From Paragonimus westermani (lineage: Eukaryota; Platyhelminthes; Trematoda; Plagiorchiida; Troglotrematidae), in assembly GCA_008508345.1 (NCBI GenBank), contig QNGE01001239.1, positions 57,805 through 121,804 on the forward strand: 64,000 nucleotides of DNA, read 5' to 3'. This document shows, one piece after another, positions 12,147 through 22,670 of the stretch. The position numbers and the translations under genes were made by a program. Under the pieces are notes generated by a model. That model had not been told where the DNA came from and ran no database searches. It worked only from the letters and a program-made list of their open reading frames with translations. Within the stretch, counting starts at the first letter, position 1; every line of letters begins with the position of its first letter.

Positions 12147-14648
12147 GAAAAATGGTGTAGCGAACAAACTCGTTTTCATTTATCAGGCCACAAGGACCCA
12201 ACTGTGCCACGTGGACTCAACAGGTTTGTCAAGTTCAGCACAAAACTGGCAGGAGCGAAAGCTGAAATCTGTTTCCTGAACAAATATACCTAAATTGGTG
12301 AATACCCGAGAAATTTCTTAACAATTTTGAGGAGAAGTTGTATCAGTGATACTATGAAATCACTACAGCGACACACAACGAAAGAGATACCACTCGAAGT
12401 AGACTTGAGGAGTTGGGATTGAACTTGGCCAAATATGAACCCTATCTGGATCAGTTGACGCCCAGAGGGCGCGATGAGTTAGAAACTTACGTCCGTCTTA
12501 TTGTGAAAAAAATAGAACAGAAGCAGGCCACATTGCAGAAGCAACACAATCCAGTGAAGCCAGTCACTGAATTCCCAGCGAACCCAGAACAGTATGTTCA
12601 TAAATTCTCCTCACTGCATCTAGATGAAAAGGTGATTAAAGTACTGTCACTGAGTTCCAGGTTTTGTTGTCCAAGTCAGTTGGATTTGGTGGTACAGTTC
12701 GAAAATGTGTTTCCTCAGTTGTCTGACCTTAAGCCGTCATCTCCGTTAGATGTTGAACGATTGAAGTCTAAACTTGTCAAGTTCTGTTATCAATACCAGT
12801 GGGGTACTTTAATCCTGAAAATTTTTTTGACGCATGAACATACTTTGGCGGTCGAAAGTCCGAGGAAAAATGAAAGCACTACTCTGTCCAAGCGGGATAA
12901 ATGTGTTGGAATAGTTCAGCTTAATAAGGCAGATTACTTCGACAAAATGCAGACCATACTAGATGATCAAACCAAAGTCGAGAAGATTAGGATTGAAAAG
13001 GACGAAACCCTCAAACTAGAGAAGGCGTTGTCGGAAATACTGCGTTCTATGAAACAAAACAGGGCAATTGGCTCCGCAACTTTCGAACGCATTCGACCCA
13101 TTGGAACCACAATTCCCAGGCTTTATGGATTGCCGAAATTTCACAAAGCGGATATACCTTTTCAACCTATTTTAGACGTGTGTAACTCACCATAACACCT
13201 ACTGGCTAAATGGTTGTTGTATCTTCTTGAGCCCGTCAGGCAGAAGCTTTCAAAACAGAACCTCCGATACTTCTTTGAATTCATTAATACAATCGGCGGG
13301 TTGAACTTAACCGGACAACAAATGATTTCTTTGGACATACCGTCCGTGTTTATAAATGTTCCACTGAAATTTAGTGGGAAACTGTATCAACAAATGGATG
13401 GTGTGGCAATGGGATCCCCGTTGGTGTCGTTTTGTGGATATCTTCATGGCGATGCTTGAGAATGACCAGTTAGAAGAAAACATTCATGGATTCAGTGTTT
13501 ATAGGCGATATGCGGATGATATCTTATGTATATTTAATGAAAATGCTAATCCAACGGATATCTTAGCCCTTTTCAACTCGGCTTACACCAGCGCAACGTT
13601 TACACCAGAAGCTGAACGGGGTGATCAACTATTTTTCTTGGACGTACTGATCCAGCGACGTGCTGATGGATCGGTTCAATCTTGGAAAGGGACCTAAAAT
13701 GGGCAGTATATCTATTTCAGCAACTGCGTTCCTCGAAGACAGAAAAGAAATCTCATAAACTGCATGATTAGTAAGGCACTGGGTACATGCACATGAGATA
13801 CGGTCTTTGATGAACTAACGTTCCTACGCACAATGTTCTTTCAAAACGGCTATCGAGAACGTTTTGTAGACAAGATTATGCAACGTCGCGAAAAACAGGA
13901 TGACGTGACTCTAACGGAAAAGAAGGCAGTATTTGTTCCACTACCATTCAAAGTGGATACGTTTGCCGAACCACTTACTAGGATACTTAAAACTGCCATC
14001 AATAAAACTTTCTATGCTTCTGATCTACGTGTCTGTTTCAGCTCCATGTTTACGATTGAAGGATAAAGTGACCGTTTATGTGTCTTCCTTTTGTGCCTAC
14101 TCACTCACTTGTTACTTTGTAACTGGCAACGTGGATCGTACGACCAGGTACTTAGTTGAATGTATCTGTGAGCATCGTCCAGTCTGGATCAGTAGCGGAA
14201 TCAACAAGAAAATTACCAGCGCAATTGCTCTGCACCTCATTGATACAACTCATACTGTCAACCTGGCCTCCTCTTTTCGTCCGATTTACCAAGTCAACGG
14301 CATTCACCCAAAAGCTGTCTGGTACCGAATTTTGGCCACAGCTGAAGCGATCGGAATTCGACTGAATTATCCACTGTTGTACGCACAGAAGCGCTTTGTT
14401 TACGTGTCGAGTTTGCCATGACCAACCACTCACGCCACGATCGATCAAAACGCCATGGTTCCATTTGCATCATAACTCTCACGTAAACGCATTAAACTTT
14501 GTCTGCCTCTGTGCCTATGACCTGTCTGACCCCATTTGAACTTACCGTTTGTTTTTGTCCGACTTGGGCCGATAACTATTTCCACATAAATATGTAATTG
14601 GCCTGATGATGAATGGCCGGAAACGAACTAGTTCGCTACACCATTTTC
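12147..14648 (+). mobile_element. Penelope-like retroelement, decayed near-complete copy
   Basis: The element carries PLE reverse transcriptase followed by a GIY-YIG-type endonuclease region. Its ends are inverted relative to each other: 12147-12190 is a shortened reverse complement of 14601-14648, sharing GTTCGCTACACCATTTT. Such partial terminal inversions are usual for PLEs. The coding region is interrupted by stops and frameshifts. The last 815 bp (from 13834) belong to the 5.6-kb inverted duplication, so only this copy retains the RT part. Confidence 0.85.
12220..14421 (+). pseudogene. PLE reverse transcriptase/GIY-YIG-like polyprotein, broken
   Basis: The N-terminal part (12220-12412) is readable but contains a stop near 12293. 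12413-13195 holds the linker and the first RT blocks (RPIGTTIPRLYGLPKFHK, then PFQPILDVCNSP). A stop and frame change follow. MDGVAMGSP at about 13394 and YRRYADDILCIF at about 13500 are the RT catalytic blocks, with both aspartates kept. FFLDVLIQRR at about 13636 ends the RT. After two more breaks, 13833-14066 gives the thumb-side linker. 14070-14421 gives the endonuclease-like domain (GNVDRTTRYLVECICEHRP, ILATAEAIGIRLNYP). At least four lesions make this a non-functional copy. The order and spacing match PLEs rather than LTR or LINE RTs. Confidence 0.87.
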
Positions 14649-15065
14649 CCAAAACACTGTAAGTTTTCGCTGTATAAATATTAAACCTATCTTTACCGTC
14701 GTATTTTTCGTACCGTGTTCGGTCTTTTGTCGAGTTTGATTCTTAAGCGAGCGTTTGCCGATCTGTGGACATAATCGGCACAGTTCCAACAAACCAATGA
14801 ACTATAGGAACAGACTGCATATTACTGAGTACCTCCAAGAGGTTTTTTACCAATAGTGAACATAAGCGTCAAATCAGTGAAAACATAGATATCTTAATGA
14901 GAAGATAGTCTCATTGAAAGTTGGCACGAACAAAACACCTATTTGTATTTTCTATACTCGTCGGCTGGAGAATGTAAACGTTCACTCCTTCTGTGTGGCT
15001 GGCAGGGCGCAAAACTGTTAGAAGAACCCTATTTCTGTCCAAAAACCGGCTTCCCCATAGTGTTG
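14649..15065. other. No recognisable gene
   Basis: AT-rich sequence after the PLE end. The frame at 14943-15149 has no family motif. Confidence 0.5.
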
Positions 15066-15357
15066 CAACCGATCCAACAGAATAATACCAAGTCAGTATT
15101 TACTATCGAAAACCGATCGATATTGAAAAACAAAGGCACAGCGCGTTGACTCCCGTATATCAGTATCGACCCTGGAAAATTGAGCATACATAGAAACACG
15201 TCAAGCTAGCGAGGCACGGAGCGCGTTGTTATTTTACACTCGAGACGGATGTTACAAAATGGATAACTTGACAAAAACAAAATTAGTTGACAACCAAAGT
15301 CGTCAGAGGGCACAGGTGAATGCAACTGTCGAAATATTATTTATTTTAGTCGCTAAA
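15066..15357 (+). repeat. Dispersed repeat, diverged copy B
   Basis: Direct-orientation relative of 6436-6735 (see that entry for landmarks). Being inside the inverted arm, it also appears at 49258-49549. It lies between the PLE and the MULE and is not clearly part of either. Confidence 0.75.
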
Positions 15358-16708
15358 TCCGATAAAACGACTTTCTCTAATCAGAATAGTCGGAAATGTA
15401 AACAGACAAGAGGTAACATTCAATCTTTTCACCTGTTCGGTCTTTATTCCGCTTTGCTCATGGGTGGCTTAGTGACCATTTTTACTTTTTTGGTGTCAGC
15501 TTCGATCTTCCGGTTCGAGAAGTTTTGGTCACTATGTACCCTATAAATACCAAGAAATTTTCCCCCGTGTCATACACGCTGTTGCTTTTTGCACTCGTCT
15601 TTTTTCGTACTGTACGCAATCAACGGGGGTGGCCGTGTTAATCTCGGAACCAAGATTTGCCGTGTAATTCACATCGGGGAGGAGAATCCGATTTCTATCG
15701 ATCGCATTATTATACCGTGGACAAACCAGCATACTCAGTGGAGGGTTTAAAACATCTGGCGACGGGAAAACTACGCATTTCACCAACGCTAGAGCAGATG
15801 CAAACCCTCCGTCAATAGCAACAAAAATAATTCGAACAAGCGCAGTTGAAAGTGATTGAACCGCTGACGTGAAAGCTGAGTTTTCAGCGGCAGAAACCGG
15901 GGTAAAACAATTTCTTCAAACGTCCGACAGAATATTGAATCACCTCAGTTAGTTAGTTTCATCTTGATCCTGGAATTGGCGCTACGTTCGAGTCGTGGTA
16001 GTAAAAGTGTGAAGTTGTTGATGGAAATTATCCGTATCAAGTGAAATTTGCCGTTTTACGGCAATAAAATGAGGAATCATTGAATACCGGGTGATATTTT
16101 TATAGTATATCCCAGGAATTCGAAAATCGTTGATTTCCATGACAGAAGGCATCACAAGAGTTAAAAAATTTCGATTCAGTCAAGCGTAAATCGGTTTGTC
16201 ATTTGTTTGGCGCCGAGATCAAAATTAGCAATGACAGGTGTGTTCACGGTATAAACGTGCAATTCTGTGGAGAGGTTTTTCATGTGTGATTGATAATCGC
16301 CCGTCTCTTGTTGATGAATGATGCATGATGTGTGAATTTGACGGGACATACCTTGGTATATATTCGGTCGGTCTCATACAGAGGAAGTCGATTTCATCCC
16401 ATATTCCATTTTAAGTGAGGGATTATTTACAGGGTTTCAAAGATGTCCTCGAGGATCTGGAATTTTTGAGCCTCAGCAATTTTTCAACTTCAGCGAGTTC
16501 AGAAGTTGCTTGGAAGGATTAAAGTGTTCTGTACGTGCTTGGTTCAAGCAAGAAGTCTGACAGTGGACGCTTGAAATATGATCACCTGAGTGTGGTTGCC
16601 GTTGAGTTTACGAGGTAGATGGCGTTCCGGTGTGTAAAATACAAGCGACATGCCAGTGAGAGCCGCAGATTGCGATATGTTTATTAAATTGAGTTTACAT
16701 ACTTCTCA
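15358..16708. other. No recognisable gene; possible MULE 5' flank
   Basis: Short frames only. The minus-strand frame 15541-15786 is unrecognised. The end of the stretch leads into the MULE coding region, so part may be its 5' untranslated or terminal inverted repeat, but no matching end was found. Confidence 0.4.
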
Positions 16709-18068
16709 TTGCACATTTCCCGTAACACGTGCTGTCAATCACGCTTCAACGTTGTTACGAGGAAAACTGGGTTGGGTCTTAGTTACTTCACATTGAGGCA
16801 CAATCACGACATAACTGCCTTCTTGTACGATGCGTATCCAGCAAATTATTGGCTCATTCCAAGTGGGGTGAACGACTATAAGGATCTTTTCGAGTACAGC
16901 ACACCAACTGCTGAGTTGAAGCGGTATGCTGCGGATGTTCATGGCAAGTATATAACGACCATGGATATTAGCAACATCCGTAATCGGTTAAAAATTCCGG
17001 AAAGAAGTAAGCGTGTTAGCGTACGTTAATTTTGCGGAAAATCTGCCACAAATTCTGGACCATATAGAGAAAAACGGCGTACTGCGTGTCATCAAAGACG
17101 ACAATGAGAGATACACGCAGCGCAGTAATTCAGACGGTTCCCTGATGTGGTGAACTTCGATGCCACTCATCGGACGAACAGCCATAAGTGGGTTCTCTAT
17201 CACTTCACATTCGTCGCTGTAGCCTGAAGCTATATCAGCTCCTGGATACAGACGGCATGGGTCATGGACGACCCGTGATGTGCGTCTATGTTCGAAGTGA
17301 GAAGTACGCATCGCTGCGTCATTTATTCGAAACATCCCGGGAGCTGATGGGGAACCACATAGGTGCCAGAACGTCTGTGATGGACAAAATGACCGCCTAA
17401 ATGCGAGCAGCACATGTGGTCTTTGAGTGTGACACAATGTCAAGCTACCCCTATGTTCTTGTTGCCGTGCGGAAACATGTAAGTTGATGTTAATAATGCG
17501 TGAGTTTAAAATGCAATGGCCCACGGTTGCGACCGCCGTGAGGTGGTCAGCGTAGACGTGTACGTTAGGAATATACTCTCTCGGCTGACAATGTCCGCCA
17601 GTCAGTTGGAGTTGAAGCACCTCGATGGGAGTGCTTCCCTTCTGCACTTCAAACGGCTGGACGATTTCAAATGGTATCTTCGAGTAAGTCTTGAAGGCAC
17701 ACAGTATACAGTGAACATCAGTGACGGCACGTGCGAGTGCAATTTTTACAGGTCCATGTATTCATATGCTGTCCGTACTCAAAAGTCACTTCTATCCATA
17801 CAGTAGGTTGTTGGTAAGTATGGCCGCATTTGCTCTTGAACGCTTTCCAATCCATCGACAGTTGATTGCTGGATACAATCTGTCCAAAAGCAATATGTTC
17901 CGCTCAGAGGTCACGGTCGGCGGTACGAATGCTTTTCAACTGGAATACAAAATTTTGTGTCACGGGTTAGCCAGGCTGCACAATGTTAACCTCAAGACAG
18001 GAGGCCGCGTTTTCAAGGCCACCATAGCTGTCCTGCACCAGTCCATTGAAACAGCTAAGGCAGCCTAA
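16709..18068 (+). pseudogene. Mutator-like (MULE) transposase, broken (MULE1)
   Basis: This is a cut-and-paste transposase of the MULE superfamily. 16709-17029 holds the N-terminal zinc-finger end (TLRHNHDITAFLYD) and a helical block (KYITTMDISNIRNRL). The frame then shifts. FDATHRTN near 17153 is the first catalytic-aspartate block of the DDE domain, followed by YHFTFVA. 17248-17400 continues the domain (GHGRPVMCVYVRSEKY) to a stop at 17398-17400, and the AAHVVFECDT block follows. 17516-17806 carries a SWIM-like finger (ISDGTCECNFYRS) whose expected second CxH pair is not readable. 17721-18068 reads as the C-terminal tail. Frameshifts and a stop make it inactive. The whole gene lies inside the inverted arm, so it appears again at 46547-47906. 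Confidence 0.82.
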
Positions 18069-19405
18069 CCACACAAAGACTTCCCCCTTCTTCCGTCCTG
18101 GAATGCAAAACAGCCGAGGTGGCACAAGAATTTTCAGGTGGGGGTGACCTTTGGATATTTTGGTGACTCCGGTAAAACGAATGGTTATCGGTACGATAAT
18201 GTGGAGTGCATCAATAGTACTAATATATCGCACTGCCCCTTCTGTACAGGGCACTTAGAGCCATCCTCGCCAGGTACGTTACAATTTTATTAAATGAACT
18301 GGTCCAGTTGAGTTGACCTCAAAACACTGTACCACCTCTGACGTTGAAACATAAAGAGAGACCGTGTGCAGTGCCACTAATCATTGATGATACCTCTGAA
18401 GATGAGCTTTGCGTTGTTCCCCCATGCAAGCAGGTATGAGTGGAAGTGTTGGCAAATGACTACACGGACTTCACTGGCAACGGTAAGCGATGCTCCACCT
18501 ACCATGTTACATAGCGATTAACTTTACACCAGCATACACATCAAGAATAGGACTTCTACTGTAACGGAAAAGAAAGCAAGGCGGCTTCGGAAAATTCGGG
18601 CTGAATATTCCAGCCAATTATATCATGTACATATAACAAATGTTTCCTGAAACTCCAGTATCATTTTCACGTCGTGGCGTTGTGACTATGGAGTGTACGT
18701 AGGCTGACCGTCGAGCGGGTCACCCTGAAACGCTTCGTGCGTCAGAATGCTTCACTTTTTGTTTAATCACGTTCTCTTTAAAAACACATGAAATCCCATC
18801 TTCTGAGGGGTCACGTAACCGCACAAACTTGCCAATTTCCTCGTCACCATAATGATAAAGCAGCTTATGTCTGCAATTAGAGTGAGCAGTGAATACGGCA
18901 AGCAGACCACTCCGACTTGTGCCCGCACTAAGCTTGGAAGTCATCAGTTTCAGCCTCATCTACTAACCCACGGCGCCTGCAAATTTCAGTGGTTTCCAGG
19001 TACACGTGGTGATGATCAAAAACAATGTCCCCTACAACAACATGGTTTCCTGCCCCCACCGCTGGTGATCCCCTTCCCCTGACATGTCTTTCTCTCTACC
19101 CCATCTCGTTAACCCTGCGCACCCTGTGAGCCAATCTGGTGTCTCCCCGATTTGCTGGTCTTCATTGGTTTACACCTGCAATAAATATGCAGTACACGTC
19201 GGAAAGACGCCTTCTCCCGGACTAAAAGCATGAGCGCAATTGTTGTTAACTTATTAGTTCTATTTCAGGAACGTTCTTGGGATGTCTGGTCTCCACGACG
19301 GTTCCAAAATTTGGGTGCATCTGGTGTGGGGTTTCTACGCTTCGAAGTTCGACTGAGGTCATCGTACCGCATCTGATCCACCGAACCCGCTTTCGGTGAT
19401 CATAA
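18069..19405. other. MULE 3' flank, no further gene
   Basis: About 950 bp of this stretch (to roughly 19030) recur as a diverged copy at 24600-25110, so it is probably the non-coding 3' part of the MULE. No host motif is visible. The rest runs to the contig end at 19405. Confidence 0.6.
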
Positions 19406-19406
19406 N
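19406..19406. other. Single N: likely scaffold join
   Basis: The lone ambiguous base lies exactly at the end of arm 1 of the inverted repeat. Sequence identity with 45210 onward stops here, and an unrelated gypsy element begins on the other side. It behaves as a contig join rather than a low-quality base. Confidence 0.85.
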
Positions 19407-20095
19407 CTCGGTTCTGGAATAATTTTGTGTTTCTTCTTAATATTTGACGACCAACCCTTGGTCATCGCGGCAATTACCGTTTCACAATAGTTTTTAGTTG
19501 TCTTGATCAAGTCTTCTCGGCTTATTGGAATAGGTGGCGAAGCAAGCAAACCAGCTTCAGCGGCAGAAAAACTGGAATAGCGTGATGAAAAATCCGCCCG
19601 AGGAATCTGTTTACCAGGACGATGAACGATGGCATAGTCGTATGCTGCTAGAACTAGACTCCATCGCTGTATCATTGCCGCTGATGATTTGGAAATTTTT
19701 GTGGGGGTCAAATAAATCCTGCAGAGCTTGGTGATCAGTACCAATCATGAATTCAATACCGAACAAATATTCATGCAGCCTCCTGACAGCCCAGTAGAAT
19801 GCTAACGCCTCTTTTTGTGTTTGTGAATATCCTTGCGCAGCCATATTCAACAAACGTGATATGCAAATGATCGGATATCCCTTCTGTTCCAAAACAGCAC
19901 CAATGCCAACATTAGATGCGTCTATGATCAGCGTGATAACTTTAAACAAGGAAAATTGGGCTAACATCGGCCTTTTAGTAACAACTTCAATCAATTCTCA
20001 CAGAATAATTCCATCTTTTTAAATCCAAGACCATGTATCTGCTGGCTGAACCGCAAATAATCGTTGTGCTCTCGTCGAAAAGTTAGGGGTAAAAC
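19407..20095 (-). pseudogene. gypsy RT end and RNase H (minus strand)
   Basis: The frame begins in the RT thumb block (RFTPNFSTRAQRLFAVQ, at about 20095-20045), crosses one stop near 20020, and enters RNase H: LIIDASNVGIGAVLEQ (first aspartate), SRLLNMAAQGYSQTQKEALA (catalytic glutamate) and GTDHQALQDLF (aspartate in TDH). A frame change follows near 19700, then the tether IQRWSLVLAAYDYAIVHRPG and ADFSSRYS. The integrase would follow but the contig stops at 19407. The RNase H active-site residues look intact although the frame does not. Confidence 0.88.
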
Positions 20096-20105
20096 GAGAA
20101 TAGTA
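20096..20105. repeat. 10-bp target-site duplication, left copy
   Basis: GAGAATAGTA directly precedes the PLE insertion and is repeated at 21937-21946 directly after it. Removing the insertion together with one copy restores a continuous gypsy RT block (QYYS joined to RFTPNFS). Confidence 0.85.
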
Positions 20106-20429
20106 TTTGAAAAAAGCCAACAGTAGCATGTAAGATGTCTCGCGCAATGACATTACGTTCGCATCTCATCGGTTACTTTGCGAAATTAACATACACTTTA
20201 TACAGTGAAGGGCGAGCAGCTAGGGGAAATCAATCTAGAAATATTTGAAACAGTCAGTCAGGTGACCAAAGCGGAAGCAGTAAAATGCAACTGATTGATA
20301 ATTCTGATGCAATAAAGGGGTGATAAAAAATACATACATATTGATTGGTAAAGGTCAGGTATCGTTAGAAAAAATCTACAGAAAAAACAAACAAGAGTTA
20401 AAATACTGTGAAAAGTACCCGTTGTATTC

Positions 20430-20945
20430 TTACCAGCAAAGCGAACGGTTAGTCACCAACTGTTTCTGAGCGCATAAAGAGGGATTAGGTGGAGGTATTG
20501 CGACGGCTTCCGCAATATTGAGAGCCTGCTTCAGCTTGGGTCTGAAGAACACTCTGAAAGCCGTTCTAGGGTCCAGTGAGCGGCCGGTCTGTAGAAGGTG
20601 TTTTGTAATGGCACTGACGGCACAACCGACCCCCGAATTCAAAAGCAATTTCGGTATGTGTTTGTTGATACGTGTGCCGAGGTACCTCCTGGTTCTGCCT
20701 ACGTATCTGCTTCCACAGACACAATCAAACGTGTATACAATATTGGATTGAGCGAAAAGGGGCACCACGTCCTTTCTAGGAGTAGTTGGAACACGGGTGG
20801 TTTCATCCACGTAGACCAGTCGGGCTGCGTTGTATGTGCGCTTGAGTGCTGCATCTAAACGGCGTTTGATCGGGGCTGAAACATTATCACCTTTAAAAGG
20901 AAGAGTTAGAGAGGCAGGTTTGAGAAAAGGCACGAGGATGAGTCA
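20430..20945 (-). pseudogene. PLE C-terminal part: linker and GIY-YIG-like endonuclease
   Basis: An unbroken 167-codon frame from 20933 down to 20430 carries SLTLPFKGDNVSAPIKRRLD (RT thumb/linker), RLVYVDETTRVP, then the endonuclease region IVYTFDCVCGSRYVGRTRRY, SAITKHLLQTGRSLD and FRVFFRPKLKQALNIAEAVA. The CxC plus YVGRT block is the PLE version of the GIY-YIG motif. PLE endonucleases nick the target DNA so that the element's RT can prime on it. The frame is the best-preserved PLE sequence in the window, yet the RT that should precede it is inverted (20985-21165), so the element cannot make a full protein. Confidence 0.86.
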
Positions 20946-20984
20946 CTTTCCAGAGTTGTCCAAAGCAAATCCACGTGGACAGGA

Positions 20985-21165
20985 CAATATCTACACTTTA
21001 AGAGTTTCACACCTATTGCTCAAAAACGTGGCCTCGTTAGGAATTTGTTTCACAGAGTTCGACGTGTTGCGACAGATGATGAGCTAGAAGGTGAACTGAC
21101 GTTACTGCACGAGACTCTTATAGAAAATGGTTATCCCCAAAGGTTTATTGAAAAGAACTCCACTC
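20985..21165 (+). pseudogene. PLE RT tail, inverted relative to the rest of the element
   Basis: The plus strand reads FTPIAQKRGLVRNLFHRVRR, then LHETLIENGYPQRFIEKN. In the PLE at 13.8 kb the equivalent block lies immediately before the thumb/linker block. Here it is on the opposite strand and abuts the other half head to head near 20945-20985. Confidence 0.75.
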
Positions 21166-21189
21166 CACAAACAACGCGGGTTACAACCA

Positions 21190-21395
21190 TTAATGTTTCT
21201 CGCAAGCCGTCGACTCATTCCTCCGTTTACCCGAATAAATCTCGAGTGCATGGTAAAATACCACAACAAACAGTAGATTGGGTCATATAATACAATAATC
21301 ATAGCAAAAATTATAATATCGAACGAGTTCTTCGTCAAAAATTCTCCATACATATTGTCTGTCATAGTAAATGTTATAACCCCACATTTTCTCAT
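21190..21395 (-). repeat. Repeat family X, copy 1
   Basis: The minus strand resembles 39353-39560 (+) over about 200 bp, starting at ATGAGAAAATGTGGG. Both copies keep an open frame beginning MRKCG.ITFT and containing NS.DII.F, PIYCLL and MHS.FIR. Function is unknown. Confidence 0.65.
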
Positions 21396-21685
21396 CTAAC
21401 GTGTGGAATTGCATTCTCCCTCCCGATTCCCACAACCTTGTAAACAGTGAATTAGTGTAACATCTCATTTTTTGATACTTAATCGGTGAAATGAGCGGAC
21501 TATCTATTTCTCTGTTGCGTGCGTGAAAGTTCCGTGAACTACAGTCGTTCCCTCTTTGACCACGTAATTCTTGCAAGAAACTTCACGTTCGTGCTACTGT
21601 TTAATTATTCGTTTTTGTATGGTTTGTAAATATCTACAGCGATCGCGCATAACCAAGCGTGCTTCTCACATATGCGTTGAGAAAT

Positions 21686-21718
21686 TTATTATTATTATTA
21701 TCATTATTATTATTATTC
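21686..21718. repeat. (ATT)n microsatellite
   Basis: About eleven ATT units with one ATC interruption lie just inside the right inverted end of the PLE insertion. Confidence 0.9.
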
Positions 21719-21936
21719 TTTTTATACTGCTTCCGCTTTGGTCACCTGACTGACTGTTTCAAATATTTCTAGATGGGTTTCCCCTAGCTGCTCGCCCCTT
21801 TACTATATAAAGTGTATGTTAATTTCGCAAAGTAACCGATGAGATGCGAACGTAATGTCATTGCGCGAGACATCTTACATGCTACAATTGGCTTTTTTCA
21901 AATTTATCGATGGGAACCATTGTTTCAAACTTTTAG

Positions 21937-21946
21937 GAGAATAGTA
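21937..21946. repeat. 10-bp target-site duplication, right copy
   Basis: GAGAATAGTA, identical to 20096-20105, immediately follows the 34-bp tail of the PLE insertion. Confidence 0.85.
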
Positions 21947-22580
21947 CTGCAAACATCACATTATTGATCGCAGCTCATCCTGGTCTTTTGGCGATGTAAC
22001 TGTAACCAGGGCTTTGTACCAGTCAGGGTCCAGCCTTCATCCTTTATCACATACGGCTAAATCGAGAAAACGCAGCTCTCGCATTTGGAACACGCACTTA
22101 GAAAGCTTTATGGCTATGTTCTTATCTCTGAATCGTTCCAGAAGTGAAAGCAACCTCCTATCATGATAGGCGCTTACTCCTGGTAACTCGGTAATTTCTT
22201 CATCAATCGCAGCCTGGAATATCCCAGCTAATACGTGTAATCCAAACGGTAAAACATTGTACTGAACTCCAAGGGGTATTAATCGTAGCGATCGCCTTAG
22301 AATCAGACTCCAATGGAATTTGTAAGTATGCGTTTGTCAGGTCAATTTTGGAAAACATTTTGCTACCGTGTGGGGCTTTCATAAAATCCTTTGGCTCCTC
22401 AGTTGTTGCTGCGCACTTTTTCAGTCTTGGGTTCAGCGTTAACCTATCGTCACCACATATCCTGGGTGATTTGACATCTTCATTCATAACCACAACGATG
22501 AGTCAACCCGCAAGATTATGTTGTCTTCCTCCAAGCTGTTGAGAGCATTATGCACATGTTCTCTTATTCATAAAAACCGG
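21947..22580 (-). pseudogene. gypsy reverse transcriptase (minus strand)
   Basis: Read from 22580 downwards: ALNSLEEDNILRVDSSLW (RT start), a frame change, then 22493-22203 with MFSKIDLTNAYLQIPL, the block carrying the first catalytic aspartate. A second shift leads to EEITELPGVSAYHDRRLL and RFRDKNIAIKLSKCVFQM, then LDPDWYKALVTVTSPKD. Where the YxDD catalytic box is expected the text goes from SAY straight to HDRRLL, so a short deletion appears to have removed it. The RT resumes beyond the PLE insertion at 20095. Confidence 0.85.
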
Positions 22581-22670
22581 GTCCCCTTGCACCTCCAGTT
22601 TTGCTGGTTCTAACTTCATCCCTCCAGAAAGTTGTGAACACTGAACAAACAATTTGCGTAACTGGGCTTA

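Larger units (their letters stand above)
13834..19405 (+). repeat. 5,572-bp perfect inverted repeat, arm 1 (contig-end overlap)
   Basis: The segment is the reverse complement of 45210-50781. Mirrored coordinates always sum to 64615, so no indel separates the arms over the tested length, and all mirrored open frames have identical translations. Arm 1 ends at 19405, directly before the N at 19406; its other end (13834) corresponds to 50781, directly before the N at 50782. This fits an unmerged contig overlap better than a biological duplication. Confidence 0.95.
20106..21936 (-). mobile_element. Penelope-like element inserted in gypsy RT, 1,831 bp
   Basis: The insertion is bounded by a 10-bp target duplication. 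Its ends are inverted repeats of about 175 bp (20106-20280 and 21727-21902). On the right, an extra 34 bp (21903-21936) separate the inverted repeat from the target duplication. A short extension of this length at one end is a known PLE hallmark. Inside are two PLE coding pieces in opposite orientation and an (ATT)n tract. The clean boundaries suggest insertion by the PLE's own machinery. Confidence 0.85.

Noticed and set aside
16988..17647. 219-codon minus-strand open frame (and its mirror at 46968-47627)
   Set aside because: It is long, but it covers the DDE region of MULE1 antisense. The sense strand has clear transposase blocks, and the antisense residues match nothing.
17967..18254. 95-codon open frame on the strand opposite MULE1
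   Set aside because: It overlaps the MULE transposase tail antisense and has no family motif; treated as a shadow.
21835..21890. GATGAG..CGAAC in the right inverted end as a second hammerhead
   Set aside because: It lacks the CUGA start of the core and the GAAA box; most likely coincidence.
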